A stretch of DNA of 64,000 nt from Peromyscus leucopus (lineage: Eukaryota; Chordata; Mammalia; Rodentia; Cricetidae): contig NC_051074.1 in NCBI RefSeq assembly GCF_004664715.2, forward strand, positions 21,740,058 through 21,804,057. The letters run 5' to 3'. This document shows, piece after piece, positions 13,000 to 24,616 of the stretch. The translations under genes were made by a program, and so were the position numbers. The notes under the pieces are model-generated. The model had not been told where the DNA came from. It worked only from the letters and a program-made list of their open reading frames with translations, and did no database searches. Every line of letters starts with the position of its first letter. Position 1 is the stretch's first letter.

Positions 13000-13045
13000 C
13001 TACATGCATGCTGTGGTATACACAACACACACACACACACACATT
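12822..13045 (+). repeat. B3-type SINE with CA expansion
   Basis: GGTTGGTTAGATGGCTTAGC, TGCCCTCTGGCCTCTACATG, then two CA tracts (12949-12996 and 13024-13043) separated by a duplicated CCTCTACATGCATGCTGTGG. Confidence 0.85.
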
Positions 13046-13499
13046 AGTTTTTAAAATGTCAATAACAAGTGGCTGGGGATGTAGGTTGTAGTTACAGCCA
13101 ACTCAACCACATCAAACCAAAACAAAAAACACCCTCAAAAATCGTCAAAGTTCAAATCTTTCCTTTTATAGAAGAGGAAATAAACTTTCCACAGAGGCTT
13201 TGGCATTACACATAAGAAGCACGGTGTACCTTGGGGCCATTCAAAGGCTCGGAGTATTACCATATGAACAGAAGCATTTAAAACTAAGTACTTTCCTCAA
13301 AGCTGGCCATGAGTAATGTTTAAGGAGTTAGAGTTACAAGTCCCAGAAAAGCAGAAATATTTCAATTCAAATCAAAACGAAGCTGCTTCATAACAGACAT
13401 CAACCTCGTGAGACTATGAAATCAAAACATTATCTCTTTTGTGGATGAAATCAAGGCAAGTTATTAATGGCCTAAAAGAGTGTCATGAGGGTTTGTTGT

Positions 13500-13665
13500 T
13501 ATTGTTATTTTTGTTTCTGCTTTTCAAGACAGGGTTTCTCTGTGTAGCCCTGGCTGTCCTGGAACTAGCTCTGTAGACCAGCCTGGCCTCAAACACAGAG
13601 ATCCCGTCTGCCTCTGCCTGCCGAGTGCTGAGATTAAAGGCCTGCACCACCATCGCCTAACTATG
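13500..13665 (-). repeat. B1 SINE
   Basis: TTTTCAAGACAGGGTTTCTC, GCTGTCCTGGAACTAGCTCT, GATTAAAGGCCTGCACCACC. Confidence 0.9.
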
Positions 13666-13678
13666 AGTATTTTTTGAA

Positions 13679-13758
13679 AAACAATTTCAAGGCATAAATG
13701 TTATATTAAATGGAATGGAAACAATTTCAAGGCATAAATGTTATATTAAATGGAATGG
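13679..13758. repeat. perfect 40-bp tandem duplication
   Basis: Two identical 40-bp units stand head to tail (13679-13718 and 13719-13758), each starting AAACAATTTCAAGGCATAAA. The sequence is not microsatellite-like and no mismatch is visible, so the event is recent or an assembly artefact. It lies between two reverse B1 copies. Confidence 0.95.
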
Positions 13759-13779
13759 GTGTCAATTTACAAATTTTGG

Positions 13780-13943
13780 GGTTTTTTGCTTTTTGTTTTT
13801 CAAGACAGGGTTTCTCTGTGTAGTTGTGGTGCCTGTCCTGGATCTCACTCTGTAGTCCAGGCTGGCCTTGAACTCATGGAGATCTGCCTGGCTCTGCCTC
13901 CCAAGTGCTGGGATTAAAGGCATGCACCACCACCACCTGGCTT
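13780..13943 (-). repeat. B1 SINE
   Basis: TTTTTCAAGACAGGGTTTCT, GGTGCCTGTCCTGGATCTCA, GGGATTAAAGGCATGCACCA. Follows the 40-bp tandem duplication. Confidence 0.92.
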
Positions 13944-14009
13944 ACATATTATCTTAAGACTTTTACTTAGAAAAAATTTCCAAAGATGTAAGAAAATCAT
14001 AACACATTC

Positions 14010-14195
14010 TAAAAATATTTAACATTTAATACAGTTACAGATTTAATGTAAATCATAATCACTAGAGTAACCACCAAACTATACAAAGAGATAAAAAAGC
14101 ACTCTAAACAATTATAACGGTGTAGTTCAAGATATACAAATAACCAATAAAAGGCAAGAAAGGAAACACTAAGAAATGCAATATTGAACAAGCAA
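14010..14195. repeat. dispersed sequence shared with 12.7-12.8 kb, copy 2
   Basis: TTAATGTAAATCATAATCAC then TAGAGTAACCACC parallels copy 1; AATAACCAATAAAA occurs here (14140) and again after the SINE at 14371, so the SINE may sit inside this repeat. Confidence 0.5.
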
Positions 14196-14345
14196 GCAGG
14201 GCTGCTGGTTAAGCCAGCAGGTAAAGGTGCTTGCCACCGAGGCTAAGAGTCCACAGATAGAGAGAACCAACTCCCAAAGTTATTCTCTGATCTCCACATG
14301 TGCACCGTGTGGCATGCACACACCCATATTCATACATACAATAAA
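14196..14345 (+). repeat. B3-type SINE
   Basis: CAGCAGGTAAAGGTGCTTGC, CTGATCTCCACATGTGCACC, CACACCCATA tail. Confidence 0.8.
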
Positions 14346-15342
14346 GATTTTTACATTTCAGAAATGTAATAACCAATAAAATGAAAGACTCAATCCAAAC
14401 TTAGCAATAGTTACACAAAATACAAATGGTTCATTTTTCAGTTTTTTTTTTTTTTTTTTAAGGGGGCAAGGGTCGATTCTGCCTCAAGTTTCAGGGCAGG
14501 AAAGACCTCACTGGTAGCTCATGGTATCAAGCCCCAGCCAAGAGACAGTCTAGCAGAATGGCTTGAAGGGCCATCTTTCTAACGTGTTCCTTCTAGGAAA
14601 CACAGCTCCTTAGGTGAAGACAAAAAGGCATACCAAGTATGGAAGGAGACAGGAGGTGTCCCTGCTCCAATGTCTGACAAAATCCAGACTTTGAACCAGA
14701 GCTAACAACAAGAATAAAGAAGGTACTTTACACTATTAATGGGATCAATCCATCAAGAGTGTGAGTGAAAACTCCTGGAAAGCAGCTGTGTCTGCCAAGA
14801 CTGACTGACAGAACTACAGTGATGTGCAGAGGCTGGAATGTTACAGGTCCACAGGCTAATTACCTTACTTTGGGCTAGCTTTGGTCCCCTGAATAGCTAT
14901 TCTTTACCCACCTGTCAGAACTAACATCCTGTTATGTGACAGATAAAAACCTTTTGAAATTCATGAACTTGACAGACAGCACCTTCCACAAACCCAAAAG
15001 CTAAGAAAGTCATCATACAACACCTAAGTCTTATAGAAAAGCTTCCTCCACCCTGCTGGAACCATCTCTCTAAAGTACCTGTCAATGTATTCTTAATTTG
15101 CCTGGATTTATGATTTTCTTTAGCCCATAAAACTATGAAACTGTATCCATGTTGGAACATGGAATTTGGGGTAACCTAAAATCTGTATTCTGAGATCATG
15201 GGAGGTCAAAATGGATCCAGAATAAAACTATCTCTTATTCTCTTTAGGTGAGAGATGTGTTTTCTGCATTGACAAGGACATATGCAACCAAACACAAGTG
15301 CACCCAATTCATAAAACAAATACTACAAGATGTAAGGTCAGA

Positions 15343-15512
15343 GCCGGGCGGTGGTGGCGCACATCTTTAATCCCAGCACTTGGGAGGCAGAGACAGGTGG
15401 ATCTCTGTGAGTTCGAGGCCAGCCTGGGCTACAGAGTGAGTTCCAGGAAAGGTGCAAAGCTATACAGAGAAACCCTGTCTCGAAAAACAAAACAAAACAA
15501 CAACAACAAAAA
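15343..15512 (+). repeat. young B1 SINE inside the L1 remnant
   Basis: GCCGGGCGGTGGTGGCGCAC to CCCTGTCTCGAAAAAC. ATGTAAGGTCAGA occurs on both sides (about 15330 and 15513), a clear target duplication. Confidence 0.95.
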
Positions 15513-15675
15513 ATGTAAGGTCAGACTAAGCCAGCACAGGACTAGTAGGTGACTTCAACACATGACTTGAAACAATTAACAGGTCATCCCAGCAAAAAAT
15601 GAACAAAAGAAACGTGTGGATTAAATTACATCATAAACCAAATGGATTTACCAGACATCTACAGAATATTTCATC

Positions 15676-15765
15676 CTTGGCCTGATAACCTGAGTTTGGA
15701 AGTAGGAAGTAAGTGATTCCCATAAGTTGTGTCTTCTGACCTCTACCATGTGTCATTAATTAATT
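15676..15765 (+). repeat. B3-type SINE fragment
   Basis: CTGATAACCTGAGTTTGGAA and TCTTCTGACCTCTACCATGT. Confidence 0.6.
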
Positions 15766-16129
15766 GATCTAAACACTGCATAATACACATTTTTCTTTAC
15801 AGCCCTCATAATTTTCTCTAAAAAAGATCATGTATTAGGACACCAAGAATATCTTTAAAAATACAAAAAAAGTGAAATAATTCTGTGTATTACATCTGGT
15901 CACAACAGAATAAAATTGTCCTAACAGCAAGACAGACTATAGTACATATACATATGGAGATTGAACAGTATTAAATGATGAATGGGTGATTGAAAAAAAA
16001 ATCAAGGAGAATTTTTTAAATTCCTAAAACTGAATGCAAATGAAAACACAATATGCCAAAAATGATGAGATACAAAAAAAGTAATTCTAAGAAGGAAGCT
16101 TATAACTGTAAGGGCCTACATTAAGAAAG

Positions 16130-16470
16130 CACACTGACAAGGCGCAGTGACTCACACCTTTAATCCCAGCACTCAGGAGGCAGAGGCAGGTGGATCTTTG
16201 TGAGTTCGAGGCCAGCATAGTCCACATAGAGAGTTCCAGGACAGCCAGGGCTAAACAGAGAAACCCTGTCTCAAACAAACAAAATAAAAGAGAGGGAGAG
16301 GGAGGGAGAAAGAAAAGAAACCACAAAGTGCCAAACATGGTGGTGCACGCCTTTAGCCTACCCAGGAGGCAGAGGCAGGTGGATCTCTGTGAGTTTGAGA
16401 CCAGCCTGGTCTACATAGTGAGTTCCAGGATAGCCAAAGCTACATAACAAGACCCTGTTTTTGTTTTTAA
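16130..16470 (+). repeat. two B1 SINEs in tandem orientation
   Basis: 16130-16290 (ACTCACACCTTTAATCCCAG) and 16330-16470 (CATGGTGGTGCACGCCTTTA, ending AAGACCCTGTTTTTG), separated by a GA-rich stretch and a few L1 bases. Confidence 0.9.
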
Positions 16471-16589
16471 AAAAGAGAAGAAAGCTAGTGAATAACCTAA
16501 TGGCATCATGTAGGCAAAACACCAATACCAATGCACATCAAATAAATATATAAATTCTAATAAGTTGTTTTTTTTTAAATTCTCTCAGG

Positions 16590-16775
16590 GATGTCAAGTG
16601 AGTCAGAGGTTAAGCGCACATACTGTTCTTATGGAGGACGTAAGTTGAGTTCCTAGCACCCATGCTGAGTGGCTCAAAACCTTCCTGTAACTCTAGCTTC
16701 AGGACATTCGACACCACTGGCCTCCACAGACACCTGAGTGCACATAAACGCACACAGATACACACATACACATAC
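16590..16775 (+). repeat. B2/B3-type SINE
   Basis: AAGTGAGTCAGAGGTTAAGC, TAGCACCCATGCTGAGTGGC, ACACAGATACACACATACAC tail. Confidence 0.8.
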
Positions 16776-16974
16776 ATAGAATTTTAAGACAAAAAATAAA
16801 TATATATGCTCAGGATTCAGTGGAAGATGTCACCAGACCTTCAAAGAACACTTCTCGAAACTATTCCATAAAATAGAAAATGAAGCAACACTACCAAACT
16901 CCTTTTACAAAGTCAATACTATCTTGTTACACAAACCAGATGAAGACACAGAAAACAAACAAACAAACAAATAA

Positions 16975-17080
16975 AATTATGGCTCAATCTCTAACAAAAA
17001 TATATGCAAAATTTAAAATCAAAACTATGGCTCAATCTCTAATGAAAATATATACAAAATTATTTTTAAAAAAATACTTG
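16975..17080. repeat. imperfect direct duplication inside the L1 remnant
   Basis: ATGGCTCAATCTCTAA occurs at about 16979 and 17027 with similar AAATATATxCAAAATT sequence after each, a roughly 48-bp imperfect tandem duplication. Confidence 0.8.
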
Positions 17081-17189
17081 CAAACCAATTTCAAGAACAA
17101 AAGATCATCAGGTTTGTGCACAGACCTGATGAATTGAGTTCAATTCCTGAATCCCACAGGGTGGCAGGAGAGAAGCAATACCCCAAATT

Positions 17190-17236
17190 TGTCTACCTCA
17201 ATATGTGTTGTAGCTCATGCGCACCTGTGTACGTGT

Positions 17237-17286
<50 letters not shown>

Positions 17287-17336
17287 CTACCTCAATGTGT
17301 TGTAGCTCATGCGCACCTGTGTACGTGTACATATAC

Positions 17337-17384
<48 letters not shown>

Positions 17385-17436
17385 CTACCTCAATATGTGT
17401 TGTGGCTCATGCGCACCTGTGTACATGTACATATAC

Positions 17437-17467
<31 letters not shown>

Positions 17468-17506
17468 CACCTACCTCAATATGTGTTGTGGCTCATAAGC
17501 ACCTGT

Positions 17507-17539
<33 letters not shown>

Positions 17540-17707
17540 ATGTGGTTGTGGCTCATGAGCACCTGTGTACATGTACACACACACACACTCCTACCTCAAT
17601 ATGTGTTGTGGCTCATGAGCACCTGTGTACGTGTACACATACACATACATACACACACACATACACACACCCTACCTCAATATGTGCTGTGGCTCATGAG
17701 CACCTGT

Positions 17708-17745
<38 letters not shown>

Positions 17746-17892
17746 CTACCTCAATATGTGTTGTGGCTCATGAGCACCTGTGTATACACACACACACACA
17801 CACACACATACACACACACACTCCTACCTCAATATGTGTTGTGGCTCATGAGCACCTGTGTATACACACATACACACACACACACACACCTT
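17190..17892. repeat. compound minisatellite: about nine core units separated by CA tracts
   Basis: A core of about 40 bp (CTACCTCAATATGTGTTGTG followed by GCTCATGAGCACCTGTGTAC) recurs about nine times, near 17197, 17288, 17387, 17472, 17540, 17591, 17672, 17749 and 17825. Between cores are (CA)n tracts of about 20 to 60 bp with some TACA and CATACA. Early copies have GCTCATGCGCACC and later ones GCTCATGAGCACC. Because CA tracts and core are mostly free of stops, long meaningless open frames cross it on both strands. The unit looks like the CA-rich tail of a B3-type SINE that expanded. Confidence 0.9.
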
Positions 17893-17894
17893 TT

Positions 17895-18117
17895 CCAAAA
17901 AAGATTTATTTACTTATGTGTATGAGTATTTTGCCTAAATGTATGCCTGGATACCATGTGTATGTCTGATGCCTGCTGAGGTCAGAAGAGAGAGTCAGAT
18001 TCCCTGGAACAGGAGTTTTGGATGGTTGTAAGCCACCATGTGAGTGCTGGAAACCTCTCCTGGATCCACTAAAAGAGCTGTCAGTGTTTTAAACCACTGG
18101 GTCATCTCTCCAGTCCC
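17895..18117 (-). repeat. B2/B3-type SINE
   Basis: AAAGATTTATTTACTTATGT, TTTTGCCTAAATGTATGCCT, GGGTCATCTCTCCAGTCCC. It borders the minisatellite. Confidence 0.88.
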
Positions 18118-18221
18118 ACCAATTCACCAATTAAAGTGTGTGTGTGTGTGTTTCACAATGATAAAGTGGGTAGCATTTCGGAGATGCAGGTATAATTCAA
18201 CATATAATCAGTAAATGTTAA

Positions 18222-18412
<191 letters not shown>

Positions 18413-18916
18413 CAGCACATGGATTCAAGGACAGAAATCACATGGACATAGATATGGAAAAAGCTTTTGACAAAATCCAAAAAAGTCCCGAGGAACCTGG
18501 TACAAGAGGGACACGGAGTAGCCAAAACCACCTTAGGCAGCAGGAGCACGGCTGGTGCAAACCGGACCTACCACAGGTGCTGCCTCAGATATGCCAGTCA
18601 GAGCAGCGCCTACAGTCAGGCACAGGCACAACCAGACCTGGACACTCACGCAACAGAAGGCAAAGAGACCCACGCAGCAACAGCCACTTGACTTCAACAA
18701 AGGTGTCCAAAAGACACACTAGGGGTATGTGACGATAACAAACAACCTCTGCAACAAACGGTCCTCAGAAACAGGGACATTTCTACATGTAGAGAGAAAT
18801 GAAACCAGATTCCTACCTGTCATTCTAACATACGTCCATTCAAAATGGGTTGAAGACTTTATATAAGACTTGAAACTTAAACTTTCAGAGCAAATATGTC
18901 AAGACACAGGCACAGG

Positions 18917-19065
18917 CTGGGCATGGCAGCGCATGCCTTTAATCCTAGTAGCACTCAGGAAGAAGAGACAGGCAGGGATCGATGAAAGGCCAGCCTGGTC
19001 TACATGGCGAGTTCAGGTCAGCCAAGGCTACAGAGTGAGACTTTGTCTCAAAAAGACCAAGAAGA
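18917..19065 (+). repeat. B1 SINE
   Basis: GGCTGGGCATGGCAGCGCAT, GCCAGCCTGGTCTACATGGC. Confidence 0.85.
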
Positions 19066-19264
19066 TAATGGCACACATAAAATCTTTCTGAGGACAATGT
19101 CTCAAAATATAATTAAATCAAGTGGGCTACAGTGACAGCTGAACTTCTAGTTCCAGCAATAAATTAAAAAGAATTGAAGAACTGAAAATAATTTAAAGAT
19201 GACATTCCAGCCCAGATGGAAATTCTTCATTTTATATTCTTCATTGTATAGACAGAAAGGATTA

Positions 19265-19455
19265 TCTTTAGTAATATGTATATGTTTTTGTCAGTGTGGA
19301 GATGTGCACATGAGTATAGGTTCCCACAGAGTCCAAGGCATTGAATCCCCCTGGAGCTGGAGTTTTTGATGGTTCTGAGTTGCATGGCATGGATACTTGG
19401 ATTCTCTGGAAGAGTGATGCCTGCTCTTAACCACTGAGTCTTCTCTTTGGCTTCT
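19265..19455 (-). repeat. B2/B3-type SINE
   Basis: TCCCCCTGGAGCTGGAGTTT, CTGCTCTTAACCACTGAGTC. Confidence 0.8.
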
Positions 19456-19561
19456 TATTTAATTCTATTAGAAGATAAGTACAATGGCTCAGAGATCATT
19501 GTAGAAGAGGCAGAAAGACTTAAGTTTGCTGCCAGAGTGCATAGCCTAGAAATGTCAGAGG

Positions 19562-19893
19562 CCAGGCGTAGGGTACATACCTTTAGTCCCAACATTTGGG
19601 AGGCAGAGGCAGGTGGATCTCTGGGACTTGGAGGCCAGCCTTGTCTACAAAGTGAGTTCAAGGATGACCAGGGCTGTTACCCAGAGAAACCCTGTCTCAA
19701 AAGAAAAAAATTTAAAAAAAAATTAGGGCTGGAGAGATGGCTCAGAGGTTAAGAGCACTAGTTGTTCTTCCAGAGGTCCTGAGTTCAATTCCCAGCAACC
19801 ACATGGCAGTTGACAACCATCTGTAATGAGATCTGGCGCCCTCTTCTGGCCTGCAGGCAGAACATCGTACACATAATAAATATTTTTTTAAAA
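19562..19893 (+). repeat. B1 SINE followed directly by a B2 SINE
   Basis: B1 at 19562-19715 (AGGCGTAGGGTACATACCTT, CCCTGTCTCAAAAG) and B2 at 19727-19893 (GGGCTGGAGAGATGGCTCAG, ACATAATAAATA tail); the B2 landed in the B1 A-tail. Confidence 0.9.
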
Positions 19894-20455
19894 AATTAAA
19901 AAAAATACTAGTCAGCAATCAAGAGGATTTGGTATGACTTGCTGAAGTGAGCGGAGTTACCAAGCTCCTCTTGCCCTAAAGGGTTCTAAAATCTCTGCAA
20001 CCTCCCAAAGCCAGTAGAGGGAGGGCTGCAACAGCTCGAGAGAAAATGGTAGCTTCCCTCCATTCTTGGCAATGGAAGCTGAAGAAAAATTACCAACACT
20101 CAAAGTATCTAGTATCAACTACAGTAATTTCTCCATTGACAGTGGGAAAAGCTTAAGAGATTCCAAAAGAGGTCAGACGCAACCTTCAAATCCTAAAAAC
20201 AACTCTTATAATACCCTTTCTCCTTTTACAAACTAGTAAGCTCCTGAAGGTAAAATACCACCAATCCAGAGTAATGAGGAGGAAAAAATCAATCCAACTG
20301 TGTTAGCAATTCCTTACCGCCTCACAGACTTGCTACATAACACTACCAGACTAACCTGCTTAAAATGACTCTTTTGTTAGACTTTCAATCTAATTTTATC
20401 AAATCTGTTCTGCATACAAAGCAGAACTGAAGTAAAATTTTCAGCAAATTTCAAA

Positions 20456-20590
20456 TAAATCCCAGCACTTTGAAGACAGAGGCAGGTAGATTTCTTAAGT
20501 TTAAAGCCAGCCTGTCTACATATCAAGTCCAGGCCATCTAAGCAGGGTTACATAGTGAAATCGGCTCAAAATAAAGAAATAAACAAGTAA
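20456..20590 (+). repeat. 5'-truncated B1 SINE
   Basis: AAATCCCAGCACTTTGAAGA, AAAGCCAGCCTGTCTACATA; old. Confidence 0.75.
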
Positions 20591-20947
20591 ATAAATGGAA
20601 AAACAATTTTCAAAGTAAACTTCTAGGTCATGTTTGCAATTTTAACAATTCCCTAGGTAGATACTCTTAACTGCTATATACAATGTACAACAGAATCAAG
20701 GGGGAAAGGGTCCAGGTTTCATGACAGAAATAATACTTGGGATACATTTTAAAAAAGACGTTCACAGAGAGCTAGAAGAAAAGACAAGCCACTGTTGGGA
20801 AATACGTGCAGAGATGGCAGTAAGAAAACATCTATGAGGTGTATACATAGCTTCAACTGAATTTGAAATGTTCATCCTTACATTCATTATGCTACTTTGT
20901 GTACCATTTAAATTACTTAAGAGATTTCAATTTAAAAAAAAAGACTA

Positions 20948-21297
20948 TTTATTTATTTGTTTGGGACAGGATCTCACTGTGTAGCCCTGGCTGATCTAGA
21001 ACTTGCTATGCAGACCAGGCTAGACTTGAATTCACAGGGATCAGCCAACCTCAGCCTTCTGAATGCTTCAACTGAAGGTGTGCACCGCCCTGCCCGGCTC
21101 CGAGAGTATTTCTTTCATGTGTGACTGTCTTGCCTGCAGGTGTGTTTGTGCGCCACTTTCGTGCAGAGACCAGAAATCCGAGCCTGCAGGGCTGGAGTTG
21201 CACACGGGTGTTAGCAGCCATGTGAGAACTGGGAACTGAAGCCAGGGCCTCTGCAGGAGCAAGTGCTCCTCTCAACCACTGAGCCATCTTTGCAGGC
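20948..21297 (-). repeat. reverse B1 SINE and reverse B2/B3-type SINE side by side
   Basis: B1 at 20948-21099 (GTGTAGCCCTGGCTGATCTA, CACCGCCCTGCCCGGCTC) and B2/B3-type at 21100-21297 (TCTTTCATGTGTGACTGTCT, ACCACTGAGCCATCTTTGCA). Confidence 0.85.
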
Positions 21298-21475
21298 CTG
21301 GCCATTTGTCTTGTCACCTATTCTCCACCACAGCATATGATTATAGTCCATCTTTTCAACGTATCATACCACTTAGGAATAATCCTTGTACATTCTAAAT
21401 ACAGTTTGTTCCTGGATAAAACTTACTGTCATTTTACCTGAATTCTTACATACATACACACAATAACACACACTT

Positions 21476-21640
21476 GGGCCAGCAAAATGGGTTGGTGGGT
21501 AAAGGACTTGGCCTTGAAAGCCTGGCACTTAAGTCAGAACCCTAGGGCCTATGTAAAGATAGAAGGAGTGACCTGACTCCACAAAGTTGTCTTCTGGCCT
21601 CAACATGTGTACTGTGGCATGTGTATGTACACACATGCAT

Positions 21641-21679
<39 letters not shown>

Positions 21680-21680
21680 T
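21476..21680 (+). repeat. B3-type SINE with CA tail
   Basis: GGGCCAGCAAAATGGGTTGG, TGTCTTCTGGCCTCAACATG, CA run at 21641-21676. Confidence 0.82.
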
Positions 21681-21814
21681 AAAAATAAAATAAAAGTTTA
21701 AAAAATAAATATACTTTAGCTTTGATAACAAGTGTACTTTTAAAATGGCAGATAAGGGGAGAGGGTACATAAAATCAAATAAACTGCAGTAGAAGGTCTG
21801 TTTAGAAAAAGCAG

Positions 21815-21905
21815 AGAGGAATCTTTACATATTGTTGGTGGAAATGTAAGTACACATACTATGGAACAGTATCAAAAAATCTAAAAGAAAAATTGGAGAT
21901 TACAG
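21815..21905 (+). mobile_element. short LINE-1 3' fragment
   Basis: The run ATTGTTGGTGGAAATGTAAG and the following text resemble the end of rodent L1 ORF2. Small and degraded. Confidence 0.5.
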
Positions 21906-22199
21906 CAAAGTTCACAGAGAGCCTGTATAGTCCTTCAAAGACTGGTAAGCCTAAAGACACTAAGGAAGCATGCCCATTAGCTTCCCCAGAGGGAGGCCCA
22001 TGAGGCTGCCTCCCTACTGGCTCAAACTACCAACCCGCACCACCACATAGTGCCAAAGAACCAAGACCATCTGATCTCATCTGTCCAATGGTACCTGATC
22101 TAGCACTGAGGGAAATGCCAGGCCCTCCTCTTATCTAAGAAGATAGTAGCTCTGTTAGGAGGGAAAGCCCCTCCAAAAATTATAAGAGATTTTCTCCTC

Positions 22200-22960
22200 G
22201 CTGCCGGACTTAAAGGACAAGACGCTCTCTAATTCAGACGAGGAACCTTTTACCGATGGGAGCTGAAGCCTCTAACGGGGAACAGCTCCTCACATCAAGA
22301 GACTCAAAGCAGCAATATATCAAGAAAGGGGACTACCTGCCTAAGAGGGCAAAGAAATTAAAAACAGAGACAAAATCATCCAGCTCCTAGAAGCTGTGTG
22401 GGCCCATGACTGTAGCATCGGTCACTGCCAGACTTACATAAAGAGTCAAGGCTGAGTGAAACCAAGGGGAAACCAACTGGCAGACCAGACTGCCCCCTGT
22501 GAAGATGGCCCCACAGTCCCCTCCATTACACCCACCCCAGAAGATATGTTTACACTCAGGTAGACCAGAGGTCATTCATAGAAGCCAGAGAAAGGAAAAG
22601 AACAATTGATGAAAGAGCTGCTAAAAATCAGGACTGGCCAATTACCTCAGACAAAAATGTAATAAATCCAGCGATGACAGCTCCCAGTCTAGTCCGACAA
22701 GTTCATGAAGCAACCCATCTAGAAAAACTGCCCTGTAAGAATTGCTGCAGAGGTATTCTGGCAGTTCTGAGATGCCAACACTGACCCAACAAGCCAGCAC
22801 AGCATGTCTACAATGTGCTCGGAACAATCCCAGGGAGGGACCCGAGGTTCCCACACTGGCACAAAAAGAAGGGTCCTACCCATCCGAACATCTAGGAGTG
22901 GACTTTCCTGACCTTCAACCCAGCGAAGGGTACCACTATGTGCTGTTTATGGTGTGAACT
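22200..22960 (+). pseudogene. ERV pol remnant: RNase H and N-terminal integrase
   Basis: Translation in shifting plus frames resembles class I retroviral RNase H, then the Cys-x2-Cys part of the integrase zinc finger and the proline-rich linker into the catalytic core, where the first acidic residue is visible. Several stops and at least two frame changes. The open run 22742-22957 covers the integrase part only. Confidence 0.75.
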
Positions 22961-23460
22961 CTTCAGTGTAAGCTTCTCCTACTTGCACAGAAGATTAGCG
23001 TGAACGATGCACACGGGGTACCACCCCCCATCATCAGGCTGAGTTGTGAGAGTGAACAGAACCTTTATAACAACACTGGCCAAGCACTGCCAAGAAACAG
23101 CCTCCCTTGGCCAGAAAGTCTGCCTCTTGCGCTGTCTAGGGTGTACTGCACACACTGTAAATGCAGTGACTCTCCTTTGATGGGCTGCCCACCTCCTCTG
23201 CCCTCAAAGGACTCAGGACTTCCAAGAGCACGGACATGCCTGCCTCCAGCAGTTCTCGGAAGACTTGGCTGACACTGCACATAAAAAAAATTGCTCAATC
23301 CTCACCACTCCCTCAGCTCTTAAAGCTGCAGGTGTCACCAGCGGTTGTAGGGTACACTGCACCCACACCAAGGCTGCTGTGGACCCCAGCTAGGAGTCAA
23401 CCATGAGAGTCCCAGACCCAGACTAGCCTCTGAAATTGACCATTTCAAAAATACCTCAGA

Positions 23461-23655
23461 ATGGGAACAATGGCTCAGCTCCTACTCTGTCTCCTGATGT
23501 CCTCCCCAAGTGCATGGATGTACACTGGAGCTAGTACCCTGTCACATAAATTAGTCTGGAGAGCAACTTTGTTCCAGAGCAACTCCAATTCCTGGACACC
23601 CATCAATATAACTAAATGTCCCACAGAGGGATTCAACCTTATCTCCTTCAGGTGA
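23461..23655 (+). pseudogene. ERV env remnant, N-terminal piece
   Basis: A 64-codon open run starts with a Met followed by a leucine-rich, signal-peptide-like segment and contains one N-glycosylation-type Asn-Ile-Thr. Position after integrase fits the start of env. It ends at a stop after 64 codons and the LTR follows 270 nt later. Confidence 0.6.
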
Positions 23656-23926
23656 TGCTACTTGGAAACAGGCCAGTCGTGGGTCATCCTTCAAAGCTCA
23701 TCATGCTGTGAGGGAACTGCCTACACAGGAAAACAAACTATGATTCTCTTTGGTGATGGCCCCAGATAGTGACAGCCTATGGATTGATAGACCCTAACCC
23801 TTCAGGCTTACACCCCCCAAGCCCCAGGAGAATAAGGAACTAAAAAGAAAATCTAGTTCCAAGGGCAAGCTGACTCAATCATTATTCAACCACTCCTGCA
23901 ACAATGTAACAATGTAAAAAGATTTC

Positions 23927-24301
23927 TGTTAAGAGATGTGCTCAACTGTGACTGGGATAGTTGCAGGTGTTCCAGGAAGGACCACTGTGACCTTTGTGTA
24001 AACTCCACTCCCCTTGAGGTTTGGGGAAGAATGTACATGCAGATGTGACTGTACCCACTCTGTGATCAAACCATGATCTTGTGAAACGAAATTGTATGGG
24101 AATTGTAATCTTATGGCTTTTGTGGGTTTTTCCTTTAAAAGCCCCCATGTGACTATGGGGAGGCACGATTCTTGCTCTCTGGAGCTGAGTTTGCCCGACT
24201 GTACAGCCACATTAATAAACACCTCTTGCTGTTGCATCAACTGGATCGGAGTCTGGGTTCATAGGGCGCCCACTCGAGACCCTAAACTTTGGGGTCTAAC
24301 A
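23927..24301 (+). repeat. ERV long terminal repeat (375 bp)
   Basis: Starts TGTTA and ends TAACA, a perfect 5-bp terminal inverted repeat. It has a TTTAAAA box (24134-24140), a poly(A) signal AATAAA (24214-24219) and a closing GGGGTC. Flanks GATTTC and CGGATG do not match, so no target duplication is visible. Confidence 0.75.
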
Positions 24302-24616
24302 CGGATGACTTTTTAGAGGACCAAAAAAAGATTATGGGGAACCTAGTAGTCTTAAATACTGGTCACGTGTGGACTTTCCCACAAAGGGGACCTTGCCCCA
24401 CAGAGGGACAAGGAGTTAGGGCTGGAACGGGGCCTTAATGGAAAAAAGGAATAATATGGAGACTGACCACAGAGAAACTTTTCATGTGAGAAAGCCATGT
24501 CTCAAAACTCTGGCTTTAGTAAATACAGTCACGAGCTCCTTAACCCAGGTCAGGATGGCGGGGTTTGCTTACCTGCAAGCTGGGTTACTTATACTGGAGT
24601 AAGAATGAATAACCAA

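Noticed and set aside
17190..17892. Regular direct repeats with spacers, formally CRISPR-like
   Set aside because: Spacers are all CA microsatellite, the genome is mammalian and the core looks SINE-derived.
17116..17925. 269-codon Thr-His repeat open frame and its reverse Cys-Val partner
   Set aside because: Direct reading of (CA)n and (GT)n tracts and the minisatellite core.
22742..22957. ERV integrase open run as a possible working gene
   Set aside because: It is a short piece of a decayed pol with frameshifts and stops before and after it.
23461..23655. ERV env start as a possible captured (syncytin-like) gene
   Set aside because: Stops after 64 codons, is separated from the transmembrane part by an LTR, and the downstream part is full of stops.
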